Notes under the pieces: generated by a model
Told to the model about the DNA's origin: nothing
Seen by the model: the letters and a program-made list of their open reading frames with translations, nothing else
The model's database searches: none
NCBI RefSeq assembly: GCF_958450345.1
Contig: NC_088780.1
Coordinates: 67,231,533-67,295,532 of the forward strand
Direction of reading: 5' to 3'
Source of the DNA: Calliphora vicina
Taxonomy: Eukaryota > Arthropoda > Insecta > Diptera > Calliphoridae
DNA length: 64,000 nt
In this document: in pieces, positions 45,000 to 55,640 of the stretch
Numbering within the stretch: position 1 is the stretch's first letter
Layout of the letters: each line of letters begins with the position of its first letter
Translations under genes and position numbers: made by a program

Positions 45000-45480
45000 T
45001 AATTAATAGCAACCCTGTAACTCATATTTATATTTGCCGTGTCTTCTTTTAGGTTCATCGTTTTTTCAATTTTTTGTTGTATCCTCAAGCTTTCAATCGT
45101 ATATCTTTTCCTCTCCATGCCCTCTTTGACCAATATTTTGACACTTTCAAAATCAGCTTAGTGTCCTGTTTCTAAAATATGTTGTGCAAGTGCAGTTGTT
45201 TCTTTTCCCCTCATTATGCCCATTTTATGTTCTCCCATTCTTGTCTCTAAGCTTCTCTTTGTTGTACCTATATATATGAGTTCACAATTTTTGTTGTCTT
45301 TTCCCTTGCATTGAATTTCATACACAACATTGTTTTGTTGTTGTTTGTCAATCGGTGTTTTTGTTTTAGAAAATATTGTTGGGTTTGTATGCAAAACATA
45401 TGTTCCGTGATTTAATAGTTGTTTTTATGTTTTTGTTGTCAGTTAAGTTTGGTATATATTGTACATTGTAAAATTTTTTC
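45000..45480 (-). pseudogene. Penelope GIY-YIG endonuclease domain, C-terminal
   Basis: KTPIDKQQQNNVVYEIQC and CELIYIGTTKRSLETRMGEHK (45158-45394) contain the GIY-YIG-type motif with its conserved tyrosines, arginine and the cysteine pair typical of Penelope. A stop follows ILETGH. The sequence then continues DFESVKILVKEGMERKRYTI and SLRIQQKIEKTMNLKEDTAN to about 45005. In an intact element this nuclease nicks the target for reverse transcription. Here it is isolated and broken. Confidence 0.85.
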
Positions 45481-45633
45481 TGTTCGGTATCAGAATTTCG
45501 ATTTTTCATGATTTTTTTAAAGCAATACAAATTTTATTTTCACGCAAAAAAATATATTTTTTGCTTCAATTTGTTATTACAACTCCGAAACTACTGAGCC
45601 GATCGAAACGCAAGATATATGTGAAAATTTGTA

Positions 45634-46563
45634 GATAGCATAGATGGGGGTAGGCACTAATTTTGCAGTTTGCACTAATACTTAGTGATAGTGCAAAATT
45701 AGTGCAATCATTTTGTTCATATTTAGTGCTGAGTTGAAAATTAGCAGCCTCACTAAAAAGTAGTGATAGTGAGTTAAAAAATTTTGGACTCAAAATTAAA
45801 TTAGTTGATTTAAAAAAATGCAATCAGTTTATTGCAACGTTTTCGTATGCACTAATTTGAGTGCAACTTCAAATAGTGCACTAAATTTTTAAGTTCAAAA
45901 TGTTTTAAGTTTATTTCTGTATACTAATTTAAAACCTAAGACTAATAATTTCTTTAAAAATAACAAAAAATATTTAAAATTTTTATTTTTCGAATTTGGA
46001 TTCAACAATTTCATGACTACTCCTTTTTGAAAATAAAGTGATAGTATATTCAACGCAGTTTTCTTTGATTGCAGGTTAAAATTTTGCACTAATTAATTGT
46101 AGTGCAGATTTTTGCACTAAATCTTTGTTTAGTGATTATCATCAAATTATCACTATTTTTTTTAGTGCTAGTTAGTCCCGGTCCACACTGTGAAACATTT
46201 GCTGCAAAACATTTCTCTTTTGAAACTGCATTCGTGTCCACACAGTGAAGTTTTTGCTTTTCATTTTTTGACAGTTCTGTACAGTACGAATACGAACGAA
46301 TAAATGTCGATGGCATACTCAACAAAAACTTCATGTACATGAAACAAAGATCCCTTTTTCATTCCTCTTTCCCCTTTCATCAACAAACTCAAATGTTTTG
46401 CAGGAAATGTTTCACAGTGTGGACCGGGACTTATGAAATAAGCATTATCACTAAAGCTGATAAAAAATTGTGCAAACTAAATTTTTTGCAATTTTAGTGA
46501 GTGACAGTGCAATGCTGATTTCAATCAACATTTAGTGCACTACCCCCAACTATGGTACTTAGC
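45634..46563. repeat. MITE with TGGGGGTAG ends and AGTGCA arrays
   Basis: Ends TGGGGGTAGGCACTAA and, inverted, TGGGGGTAGTGCACTAAA. The interior is dense in TAGTGC and GCACTAA motifs in both orientations. It holds the element 46175-46430. End coordinates are approximate. Confidence 0.65.
46175..46430. mobile_element. PIF-type MITE, 256 bp
   Basis: The ends GTCCCGGTCCACACTGTG are perfectly inverted, and similarity continues to AAACATTT. TTA flanks both sides (46172-46174, 46431-46433). Confidence 0.88.
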
Positions 46564-47530
46564 ATAGGGAAAATGTTTTCAAAATTCAAGCAATCGAAAG
46601 AAGAGTAAAATTTTTTGAAAAGGATCGAATTTACTTAATTGTGAATAAATTCGAAAAGAATCAATCGATTTTTATGTTCGATATACTATTTTATTGCTAT
46701 TATATACGCTTTTGCGACAAAGTAATAAACCTGAACAATTTCTGCCATTTTAGATTTTTCGTGAGTTGTTTAAAACACAAAAATTTGATTTTTTCACTTA
46801 AAAAATATATTTTTTGTTTCAATTTGTTATTATAATAACAGTTATTAGTGAAGCCTTTTTTCCTGTTGACCTGTGTTAGAGTAAATTTTCATTTATGGAT
46901 ATTAACGTCGAAAACATAGAATAATATATCCATAGAAGCGTTACTGAGAAGGAGAAAACCTAAGTCTGTTGTCAAAAACCTAAGTCGTGAGAATGTATTA
47001 GTACATAGTTTTGATATTGTATTGGTGCCGTTTTAATTTTCACCATTCACACAGAGTTGTATAAAAATGTTTAAATTTTAATTTATTTAAATTTTCTTCT
47101 ATTTTCAATGCCAAAAATTGAAACTCTGTTCTATAAATTAAATTCCACCACAAATAAAATTAATTGTCAAAAATTAATAAAAAATATTTTTTTTCGTTTG
47201 AGCAAAATTAACGTGTTTCGGCAAAAAAGTGTCCTTAAAAGTATTCAAAAAAAAGCCAAATATTGTGTAGAAGTGTAATAAAGTAGTTCGGTCTCTATTT
47301 AATCGGAATATCGAAGTTTAAATTTCAAGTATTTGTATGTGTTTAATTCTCTCACAAGTATGTTGAATTCACATATCACAAGTACGTGTGAAGAGAGTAA
47401 TTATTTTACTCTCAGCTTACTCTCAGTTGCGCCTCTAGTTGTACCCTATAGCTGAACAAATTCAATTTTAGCTTGAAACTGGACAGGCATCAAAAAAGCT
47501 GGACAATCCAGCTAAGTCCAGCCTGGCTGG
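46564..47530. other. Interior of the 4.3-kb element, no gene
   Basis: AT-rich. Carries the second copy of the direct repeat beginning near 46623. No coding resemblance. Confidence 0.5.
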
Positions 47531-48157
47531 CAACCCTACTCGGTGGCCCATTGTGGTACCCTTAGAAATACTATACCTTACTTATGCTGAAAAATTCAAA
47601 CATAAAGTGAGAATAGTTTCCCTACAGAAACCAGCCGGTACTTCTAATAAAACTGATCATATTTACTAGTGACACATCTCTGCGACAGTCCAGATCATGG
47701 AAAAGAGCTCTACCAAGATGTAGTAGTCTATACTCTTGTAAGGCTGGACATTCACATAGAAGGTGCTGTACCGATTCCTCCTCCTCTTCATTTAAACAAA
47801 TTCTGCAATAGCTATAACGTGGGTAACCCATACGCTCCGACATATGTCCAATCATACAGTGCTCAGTAATTATACCCGTAAGAATCCTAATCGAATTTCT
47901 ACTAAGAGACAAAAGAGTCCTAGTTCTATCCTCTGTCAGATTGGGCCAGAGCATTCTGGATATTCTACAAGTGATGATATTTGACCACCTGAGTTCCGTC
48001 TTGCTCAAAGCCCATTCATCTATCAATTTCGATACTGTCACCAAGGGAGTGTGAATATCCCTTTGCGCAAGAGATCCGTCCAGGGACGGTTGCGCACTCA
48101 TCAGATTCTTCATTTCCCCGGATGCCCTCATGTCCCGGAACCCATATCGCACTCCCA

Positions 48158-48392
48158 GTTCAAAAGTGACACAACTCAAAATTAATTTTTCGAGTTATAT
48201 AAACCCTAAAAATGAATTTTACGCTTAAACTATGCACAATATACTTGTTTATCTATAGAAAAGACATCAGTGTATTCTGTTGTTATTAACTGTGGCTAAA
48301 AAAACACAAATGTCTTTCATTATGTTTCAATTGTTATATATTTATTTTAGATTTCTGAAAAATTAAAATTTTAAGTTGTGTCACTTTTGAAC
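48158..48392. repeat. MITE with GTTCAAAAGTGACACAACT ends, 235 bp
   Basis: About 20 bases at each end are inverted copies with one difference. It lies inside the LINE between the RNase H and C-terminal parts. The target duplication is unclear, at most CAG. Confidence 0.78.
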
Positions 48393-48938
48393 AGGGTGTG
48401 CGGTATCAACTCGACGTGATGTTGTGTCAGTTTTGCCAGTGATTTGATACAATTGAGAAGACATTTTGACCTAATCACGTTGGAGTTAAGAGCATTGATT
48501 GATGCAAGGCTGTCCAAGTAGATATGTATAGTCGAATTTTCGAGATTCAGTTCCCGGATTCTTCTCGCGGCTGTATCGATGGCATGTATCGGGTAATCGA
48601 AGAGACATCAAAAGGTCCAGCTCATCTGAGAAGATTCCCGAGCCTGTGCCTCTTTCTGTCTTTGAACCATCAGTGTAGATTGAGATCACGTCATCCCTTA
48701 GGACGGAGTTCGCGGCCCAATCATCTCTTGTCGGTATTCTGATCTTAAATGTTCTATCAAAATTCGGTGAAGATATTATGTAGTTCGTTTCCCGTCCTAT
48801 GATTTGCCTGCCTATCTTTTGTAGGATGGTGCCATGGCCAATACGATGAGTCTTAGAAAGGTGAGTCTTAGTGTCTACCACTCTCCACCAAACAAGAGCC
48901 CCATAGGTCAAAATAGGTCTTATGGCCGCGGTGTACAT

Positions 48939-49566
48939 TAGGTTGTCCCGAGATTTTTTTTATTTCGCTAACGCAAGACCTCCTAAAATTTGCGTAATTG
49001 ATCGTAGATTACCAAAATGATTTTAAAAATAAAATGAAACTATATTTTTAGGGCTCTACCGATCTTCAAAGTTTTGAAAAGTAGTTATTCTCATGATTAT
49101 ATTTCGCTATCCTTAAATTCGACACATGTTATAAATATGCCACGACTATATATAAAAACGACACTACAAATTTGCTAGATACAGTGGAGTTCGTTTATAA
49201 CGTACACCGGTTATGACGATTTTTTTATAAAAAAAAATTCCGGAAAAAATTTTTTTCCTGACCCAAAACATTCACTTTCAAATTATATACCAATTATTAC
49301 GGTTAGTCACTTATTATAAGTTTCATTTTATTTTACATTAATTGCAAGTATAAAATATATCAATAAAAAAAATTTGTATCTCGTTTTTTTTAAGCATACG
49401 GTTCAGGTTTGTAAAAACGTTTTCAAAAGTAGAGCCCTCAAGATGGCATGTAATTCGATTTTTTTTACTTTTACCTTAATCTGTGTAAAATTACGCAAAT
49501 TTTGATACCTCTTGTGAAAGTGTAGCTCGAAAAAACATGTTTCTCATCCAAAGACGGGACAGCCTA
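48939..49566. mobile_element. hAT MITE, 628 bp
   Basis: Ends TAGGTTGTCCCG and, inverted, TAGGCTGTCCCG. Perfect 8-bp target duplication GTGTACAT (48931-48938, 49567-49574). Non-coding. Confidence 0.88.
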
Positions 49567-51509
49567 GTGTACATCCAGTGTACAATGTATGGTTTAAGAC
49601 CCCATCTCTTCCCAAAGGTTTTCTTACATATATAGAAGGCACGTTTCTACGAGAGCTTAGAGTCCAAAATTACGCCAAGATATTTGGATTCGCTTGAAAT
49701 CTTCAGAAAAGTACCATCCAGTCGTGGAGGTCTGAATTCTGGAGTTGTATATCTCCTGGTGAAAAGAACCAGTTCGGTCTTGGCAGGTTTAACACCTAGA
49801 CCGTTTTCCTTGGCCCATGATAGCATAACGCTGAGAGCTGATTCCATGAGTTCATTTATTGTGGGAAGAAACTTCCCTTGAATATTTTCTGTCCAATTTC
49901 TTATCCGCTGATCCACACCTAAGTCACCCAATGCATCAACTATTACGGATATGTTCACGTTGTTAAACGCACCCTTTATATCCAAGAAAGATGCCATAAC
50001 ATACTCCTTTTTGTCAAGTGTCCCCTCTTTCCAGTGTTTTCAATAAAAACGATGACTGATCGGTCTATAGTCCTTGGCGGTACTGTGGTTTACCTTTCCA
50101 GCTTTGGGGATAAATACCACTGTAACCTCTCTCCATTCTTTAGGAATGTATCCTGTTTCCAGGCTGTACCTAAATATCATTATAAGCCATGGCATGATGG
50201 TTGAAATTGATTTTTGGAGTAACGCTTGGAAGATGACACCGCCCACGAAATTTTCTCCACGCTAACAATGGAGCTAACTAATTCACTTATGTATGTGGAT
50301 TTGAGAAGCTGCAAGGTGCTCCGAAGCGGAGCCATAATTTTCGGTACTACTTTCAGTAATGTTACTATCCGGTTTCATCAGGAATCCAGGCGTACCAGGA
50401 TCTTTGGATAGTACCTTTCGTAGACGAGATGCCTCCGTGGTATTCTCCAGTTCCTCACAGAAACGCTCCCAAGATACCTTCTTTGTCCATCTGGTTTCCC
50501 TCTTGAAAGTGTTGAAGCTTTGACGATAATCGTGCCAGCTTTACAAGTCTTGGTCCCTCTTCGTCTTATTAAAAAGTTTTCTACATTCCTTCCTTAGCTG
50601 CATTAGTCTAGGATTCCACCATGGTTGCCGGAATTACCTAGGTCCTTGCCGCTCCCCACACGAAGCATTGTAGGCTTCCCTTAATGACCTGGATAGAATC
50701 TCTACCGAGTCGTCCAAGTCCCGTGTACCATTTAATCTATCCATTTCTGGAGGTGTGGTGCCACTAAGATTGCTGAATTTGATACAGTCGGTTCTCCTCG
50801 GATTTCTAAAGGGTCTTTCCCTATCCAGTGTAAGCTGTATCGTAAAAACCATCCTGTGGTGATCGTATAATGAGCACTCTAGTGAAATTCTCCAATCAAG
50901 AATTCTAACTGAGTCAGTGTTCCCTACCAAAGTAATATCAATGACCTGCTCCCTGATCCTATTGAAGAACGTTGGTCTATTACCCCTATTGCAAACACTT
51001 AGAAGATAGAAGGTATTGAAGTAAACACTCACCCCTGTCATTTATATCCGAGCTCCCCCACAGAGTACGATGGGCATTAGCATCACATCCTATGATGAGA
51101 TCATGGCCCCTTGTGTTACACCAGTCTACAAGTGTGCGTACGGCACGTGAGGGCGGATTAACTTCGTCGTATGGTAGGTACGCAGATGATATGATTAGGG
51201 TTGGTAACCCTTGTTGCTCTAGTGCAACTACCGTTAAATCACCAGAACTGTAATTAGATAGAACGAAAACCTTAATGTCTTTCCTGACCAAAATACAGCT
51301 CCTTACTTTACCTTCAGGGGTTGGAGAAAGGAGCACATAGTTTCGTGACCGGACGCCTCGAACTTTACTGGCAACAAGCCAGGGTTCTTGGATTAAGGCC
51401 ACGTGGATAGCTTCCCTCTCCATGAAGCGCAGCAAATCATCCGATGCTGCTTCGGAGTGATGCAGATTAATCTGTACCACTCTCAGGCCGCTTGGGTTCA
51501 TCGTTGCGC

Positions 51510-52400
51510 TTCACCGCGGGCTAGATCAACCGGAGTTGGTTTAGCCCGTACTTAATGATGCCTTGCGAAGAACGCAGGAGTCGGAGGGATTCTGAACCAA
51601 TTTTGATCCCGAGATTCTTGCCTTCTCATTTGTCCCTCGAGCGTCCTCGTTCAATCGTCCAGTGCTCTGTGCCAAGTTCCTTGTTCTGACGTTTTATAAG
51701 TCTTAGAGTGGCTTCGTCCACCAAAAGAGGAACCCACACTCTCACCGTCGTACGCAAAAAAAAACCTTTTCGATTCTTGCGTTGGGCCAGAGTTCGCCAA
51801 CTCCTCGGATACAGTTTCTGAGAAAGCCTAGAGCCTTCTCGTTACCACACCCGATGATCTTGACACCCTTTAACCATTTGGCGCTGTCGAATGCATTGAA
51901 GGAATCATCCTCACTGCGTGCGAGTTCGTCAACCATCTATCCGTAGTCATTTTCCCATCAGGTTGACTACGATCTATGATGGCTACTTGTAGCTCAGGTG
52001 CTGATGTTAAGCTAGTTGATGGTTTCAGCCGCTTACTCTCAGACGCCTGCGCTTCACCTGACCTTTGCCGCTTAATACTAGGTCTACTTGCTGGACCTTT
52101 GGCAAGCGTCGCGGTTTCTCGAGTAGAGGAGATTGCGGACAGCACCTTGGGTGTTTTGCTAGCAGACTTCGTCGTGCCGCATTGGTCATCACCTCTCTTT
52201 GGTCCCGACGTGGCCCTCTTTGATGTAGATGGGCGTACGTCAATATCCTCCGAGACGGTGATTGTGTTCGGTCCAGTGCTGGCATGGGTACATGTTTAGA
52301 TGTGACCACCGGCCTGCTCTGGTTTGGTTCGGTCGTAGTCTTGGCTGGACTGACCTCTACAACAGTAGTATTTAGCATAGCTTCATACTTCTATATGTGG
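51510..52400 (-). pseudogene. LOA-type LINE ORF1 remnant
   Basis: 52025-52378 gives a basic, proline- and serine-rich N-terminal part. 51870-52145 gives LAKGPASRPSIKRQRSGEAQ and LQVAIIDRSQPDGKMTTDRW. 51742-51936 gives NAFDSAKWLKGVKIIGCGNE and GVGELWPNARIEKVFFC, a DUF4780-like nucleic-acid-binding region. The frame runs on toward the ORF2 start at 51501. Several frameshifts. Confidence 0.65.
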
Positions 52401-52550
52401 TAGGAATGTTTACGCCGCAAACGCTTTTCCCTGGTGGTCAAAGACGCGGGATCTCGTGAGTCCAACGTCCTGACATACCGGAGAGAGCGTTTGTAGCCCG
52501 CCAACCTTTTCAGTTTATACCTCTACCATATGTAAGAAAAAGACACTGCC

Positions 52551-52640
52551 GCTCCACTGGAGTCAGACGCAGACCAGGATGAAGCTCCACTGGAGTCAGA
52601 CGCAGACCAGGATGCCGCTCAATGTGAGTCAGACACATCC
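52551..52640. repeat. 33-bp tandem repeat in LINE 5' region
   Basis: Two nearly identical units begin GCTCCACTGGAGTCAGACGC at 52551 and 52584. A third diverged unit starts at 52617. Confidence 0.85.
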
Positions 52641-52770
52641 TGTATTTAAGTTTTTACCAAAAACATTCGGACTGACAGAATCAGATTGTACTTTCAAGCC
52701 GCCCTTAACATAGGAAACAGACGCTAAATGATACGGTTATGTTGCCTAGGTAACCCAAACCACAGTCACC

Positions 52771-53694
52771 GACCGACATAAAAAAAATGCAGACGGAGGA
52801 AATTGGTAGCCGCCCTAACTAAGGGTCTGTTCCCTACCACGTTGAAGTCGTGATCGCTAGGCGACCGAAGATGGTCATTTACCCCACAGCCGCTCTTAAC
52901 ATAGTGGTCAGACGCTGTGAGGTATGGGGAGGGTAGTTCTAGGATGCTTAAGCCCCTGCACCGTGCCCGAAGACTCAAAGTGACTACCCGCAGCAAGTAA
53001 GGGTAGTAAAAATAATTGACATGTACCTCGAAAACTAGACGTGATGGATACCACATACGTTTGGAACATTTACTCATGACTCATTGCCTACTCATTCCAG
53101 CTAACAGTTAAGATTGTACCAAAATTGTGTAACGCAGTGTTTTTATTGATCTGAGCCAGATGCATTAAATATTGGGAACTAAGGGGACTATTTTTACCCT
53201 TTATGGCCAATTGAGTTTCGAATTTCAAAAAAGTACCATACACCTGGCGGACACATTTAAAATATTATTTCTAGGTTTTGTTTGTTTCTAGGTATTTGTT
53301 TTGCAGATATAGAGGTACAGTTTTTATCCGTTATTGCCCAAGTATACCTCTAATGCATTAAACACATTGAAGACAGCAGGCTTCACGAACATACGAACAC
53401 AAATGCTGCTGGCTGCAGTTGCAGTCGTGCGGCAGCTGCTGAATTCTTTTAAAGACGACAGCTTCAAAATAAACAGCCGATTTATAATTCAGTGGTGTCA
53501 CTTTAATAAAAGATAACCGTATAAAATTCCAAAGTAATTAAGATTTAAACAATGATTTTGAGTAAAAATATATATGTATGTGGTAATAATTTATGTTCCT
53601 GTTATAAATTTATTTCAATATAACCATATCAGAAACTTTTCTTAATTAAGTAAAAAAAATATATATTTTTTAAGCACTAAATTGATTAACATTT
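52771..53694. other. LINE 5' flank and spacer
   Basis: 52640-53050 is GC-richer and probably LINE 5' UTR. At 53313-53516 a + frame of about 67 codons follows a TTTGTTTTGCAG acceptor-like site but has no ATG and no recognised family, so it is not called as an exon. Confidence 0.4.
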
Positions 53695-53699
53695 TTTAT

Positions 53700-53835
53700 T
53701 ATATGATGTTACGTATACACGGTTGTCATATTCTTACAATATTGTCAGAAAATGTTCAATAAATGGTTAACACCCATATGTTTCAACATAAGTTCTCATG
53801 ATTGTGTTAACCATTTTCTGAGCATGTTCCTGACA
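53700..53835. repeat. MITE fragment with TTGTCAGAAAATG inverted motifs
   Basis: GTATACACGGTTGTCATATTC and ATTGTCAGAAAATGTTCAAT recur inverted at 7147-7197. GTTAACACCC and GGGTGTTAACC-like partners pair around 53765-53815. Confidence 0.6.
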
Positions 53836-53929
53836 ATCTAGACAATCAATGATTTTTAAGTAAAAGCTATTCAGAATAATATAGTCCAGGTAATTTTAAA
53901 AAGAAAAATATAAAAATCATTACAGTAAG

Positions 53930-54450
53930 GAAATTCTGGTCATTCCCCAAAATATGGCCAAAAAATTAGTTTTTCTCGAAAATCGCAAAATTTATATCGC
54001 AGGTACGGAAAAACTATAGGAGGTATTGACATACTTTTTTCACATTTTTATTCCCTATTATGTTGTCAATAAATCCCCATGTGATGATCAAAAAATTCTG
54101 AAATTTGTTTAACAAAATTTTTAAAAATTTGAAGTTGGAGTTTTGAAACTGCCGTTAAAAAAATTTAATTTTTTTGGTCATACCTGCGAATAGGTTAACG
54201 GTATCCTACGAGTACAAAAACTCATATACAAGTAAATATGGATATATTTTAAGTAAAAATAAGCTTTTATTTTAATATTTCTCAAAATATGTTAATTTTG
54301 TTCATAAATTTCTTGTTCTAGTGGCCTGAGACACGTTAATGGCCTGGCGATTTTTTAATAACTTTAACATTTTTTCACCAATTTTTGTCTTTTATATCTT
54401 ATTATAACGACAATTACGTACACATTTCGATTCTTTTAAATTAAATTGTA
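53930..54450. repeat. Unclassified ~500-bp dispersed repeat, copy 2 (inverted to copy 1)
   Basis: Carries CAGGTACGGAAAAACTATAG, CAATAAATCCCCATGTGATG, GGAGTTTTGAAACTGCCGTT and GACAATTACGTACACATTTC, each the complement of sequence in 22790-23250. Confidence 0.78.
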
Positions 54451-54710
54451 AAAGTCATTATTTAATGGCAAAATTTTTACAAAAACTGAAAAAATTGCAT
54501 ATTTTCCCCTTGTAAATGCACCTCAAAACTTCAGCGTCGTTGCGCCACCAGTTAACCTTATCCTATCATCCTAATATTTTACACAACGTGTTTCTACAAT
54601 ACATAGAACAATTCTAGAGGGGGGGACGATCAAAATTCGCAATTTTATTTTTTTGGAGCACTCTAATGTATATAAACTATAGTTGCTAATTTTACTGGTT
54701 GCTTACTTGG

Positions 54711-54992
54711 GGGTTACACGATCAAGTTTTGCCTTTCAAGTTTTAATACACTCACACTTTTTTACTAATACACTCACACTTTTAAGAATTGAAACGAACT
54801 TGCATTCAATTTCTCATTCAAGTTGGTTTTCAATTTTTCTTTCAAGAAAACAGCTGATTACAGGTTTTTGCCCAATTTGTACTAAAATTGTTTTCAAGTT
54901 GCGTGCTGCCTACGTCACAGCTTTCAATTTTTATAAATTTTGACAAACAGTATATGTAAAAGACTATCAAGAAAAACTTGATCGTGTGGCTG
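54711..54992. repeat. MITE with ACACGATCAAGTTTT ends
   Basis: Left GGTTACACGATCAAGTTTTG, right inverted GCCACACGATCAAGTTTTTC. About 280 bp and non-coding, ending roughly 200 bases before nvd exon 2. Confidence 0.75.
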
Positions 54993-55189
54993 CAGTGTTA
55001 GACATCAGATTCCAGTTTTCAGAAAGAAATGACATTTATTTGGTCATTAAATGACAAAGATTAATATTGATAATACAATATTGTGTTTTCCAAGTTTAAA
55101 AACTTTATCTTCATGCTGACTTCTTATTATATTGAATATGTACTATCAATATAAAAATTATATTTGTATTTCTGTTTTAATTATTTAAG

Positions 55190-55583
55190 AATATTGATGA
55201 AGTCGGTTACAATATTATCCTGCGCGATAAGAAACATTTAAATGCAGTCAGTAAAAAAGATGCCATAAACAGAATACGCAAATTACGTAAAATTGGCGTT
55301 AAGGAACTGCCACCTCCATATCCCAATGGATGGTATAGTATAATGGAGTCTTCAGATCTCAGGCAAGGTGAAGCTAAAAGTGTATCTGCTCTAGGTGAAC
55401 AATTTGCGATATTTCGGACATTAGATAATACAGTATATGTGTTGGACGCGTACTGCCCACACATGGGAGCTAATCTAGGAGTCGGTGGTCGAGTTGTTGG
55501 TGGTTCAATTGAATGTCCATTTCATCAATGGAGTTTTCGTGGCAGTGATGGAAAGTGTGTCAATGTGCCTTATAGCACTTGTG
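55190..55583 (+). CDS. nvd: neverland exon 2 (Rieske [2Fe-2S] domain)
   Basis: Codes for residues 63-194 of the assembled protein. The acceptor is TTATTTAAG at 55189 and the donor GTAAGT at 55584 (phase 1). It begins NIDEVGYNIILRDKKHLN, continues LPPPYPNGWYSIMESSDLRQ, and carries the Rieske cluster ligands CPHMGANLG (C151, H153) and ECPFHQW (C171, H174), a C-x-H-x17-C-x2-H pattern. NGW, GEQ and GGRVVGGSIECPFH are strongly conserved in Neverland/DAF-36 proteins, which hold an iron-sulfur cluster that passes electrons to the mononuclear iron for cholesterol 7,8-dehydrogenation in the ecdysteroid pathway. No stop or frameshift. Recognition is firm. Confidence 0.95.
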
Positions 55584-55640
55584 GTAAGTGTATTCAAAAA
55601 TCTCTTTTATCAATCATCATAATCATTTTATTCCATATAG
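55584..55640 (+). other. nvd: neverland intron 2, 57 nt
   Basis: GTAAGTG...CATATAG, a typical minimal dipteran intron. Its length is a multiple of three and it contains no stop in frame, so retention would insert 19 residues. Confidence 0.9.

Larger units (their letters stand above)
43590..45500 (-). mobile_element. Penelope-like element fragment, split by a solo LTR
   Basis: On the minus strand the right piece (about 45500-44938) codes for a GIY-YIG endonuclease end. The left piece (43811-43600), CTTGAAAAAGTAGACATAAC then CTACGAAACGTCGGGAAAAT, looks like the non-coding Penelope 3' part. RT is absent. Confidence 0.75.
43248..47538. mobile_element. TAGGGTTGCCAG-ended DNA element (probably hAT), 4.3 kb, nested
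   Basis: The left end is TATGGTTGCCAGATTC and the right, inverted, TAGGGTTGCCAGCC. GCTGGAC motifs lie just inside both. Flanking octamers CACGGAGA and CTCGGTGG agree at 5 of 8 bases. An internal direct repeat (about 43437-43590 and 46623-46780) shares AATTGTGAATAAATTCGAAA. It contains a Penelope fragment, a solo LTR and three MITEs. No transposase was found. Confidence 0.55.
47622..51501 (-). pseudogene. LINE ORF2: endonuclease, RT, RNase H, zinc motif
   Basis: Endonuclease 50986-51501: LRVVQINLHHSEAASDDLLR, VALIQEPWL, LIIGCDANAHRTLWGSSDIN, broken near 51000. The rest (50634-51041) reads FFNRIREQVIDITLVGN. RT pieces: VTVVFIPKAGK, DYRPIS (50040-50246) and FLDIKGAFNNV, WAKENGLGVKPAKTELVLFT, ESKYLGVILDSKL (49647-49997); the FADD segment is missing between them. 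RNase H 48486-48938: VISIYTDGSKTERGTGSGIF. C-terminal zinc motif YCRICLNEEEEESVQHLLCE at about 47750-47810. Many frame breaks. Confidence 0.83.
47539..52770 (-). mobile_element. LOA-type LINE with RNase H, decayed
   Basis: Minus strand. ORF1 with a DUF4780-like domain (51700-52400) is followed by ORF2 with endonuclease, RT, RNase H and a C-terminal cysteine-histidine motif. The presence of RNase H and this ORF1 type point to the LOA/I group rather than jockey. GC content is visibly higher than in the surroundings. Two MITEs (48158-48392, 48939-49566) and the 4.3-kb element interrupt it. Confidence 0.82.
4899..55189 (+). other. nvd: neverland intron 1, about 50.3 kb
   Basis: Bounded by GTACGT at 4899 and by TTTCTGTTTTAATTATTTAAG ending at 55189, phase 0. 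It is largely transposable elements, nested up to about four deep. Most LINEs in it run antisense to nvd. It contains two opposed copies of a ~500-bp repeat (22790-23250 and 53930-54450). Confidence 0.68.

Noticed and set aside
53313..53516. Possible alternative nvd exon after an acceptor-like TTTGTTTTGCAG
   Set aside because: No ATG, no donor used in frame with exon 2, no Neverland resemblance, and exon 1 to exon 2 phases already match.
55584..55640. Reading exons 2 and 3 as one uninterrupted exon
   Set aside because: The 57 bases have a strong GTAAGT donor and ATAG acceptor, and their 19 codons break the conserved spacing after VPYSTC.
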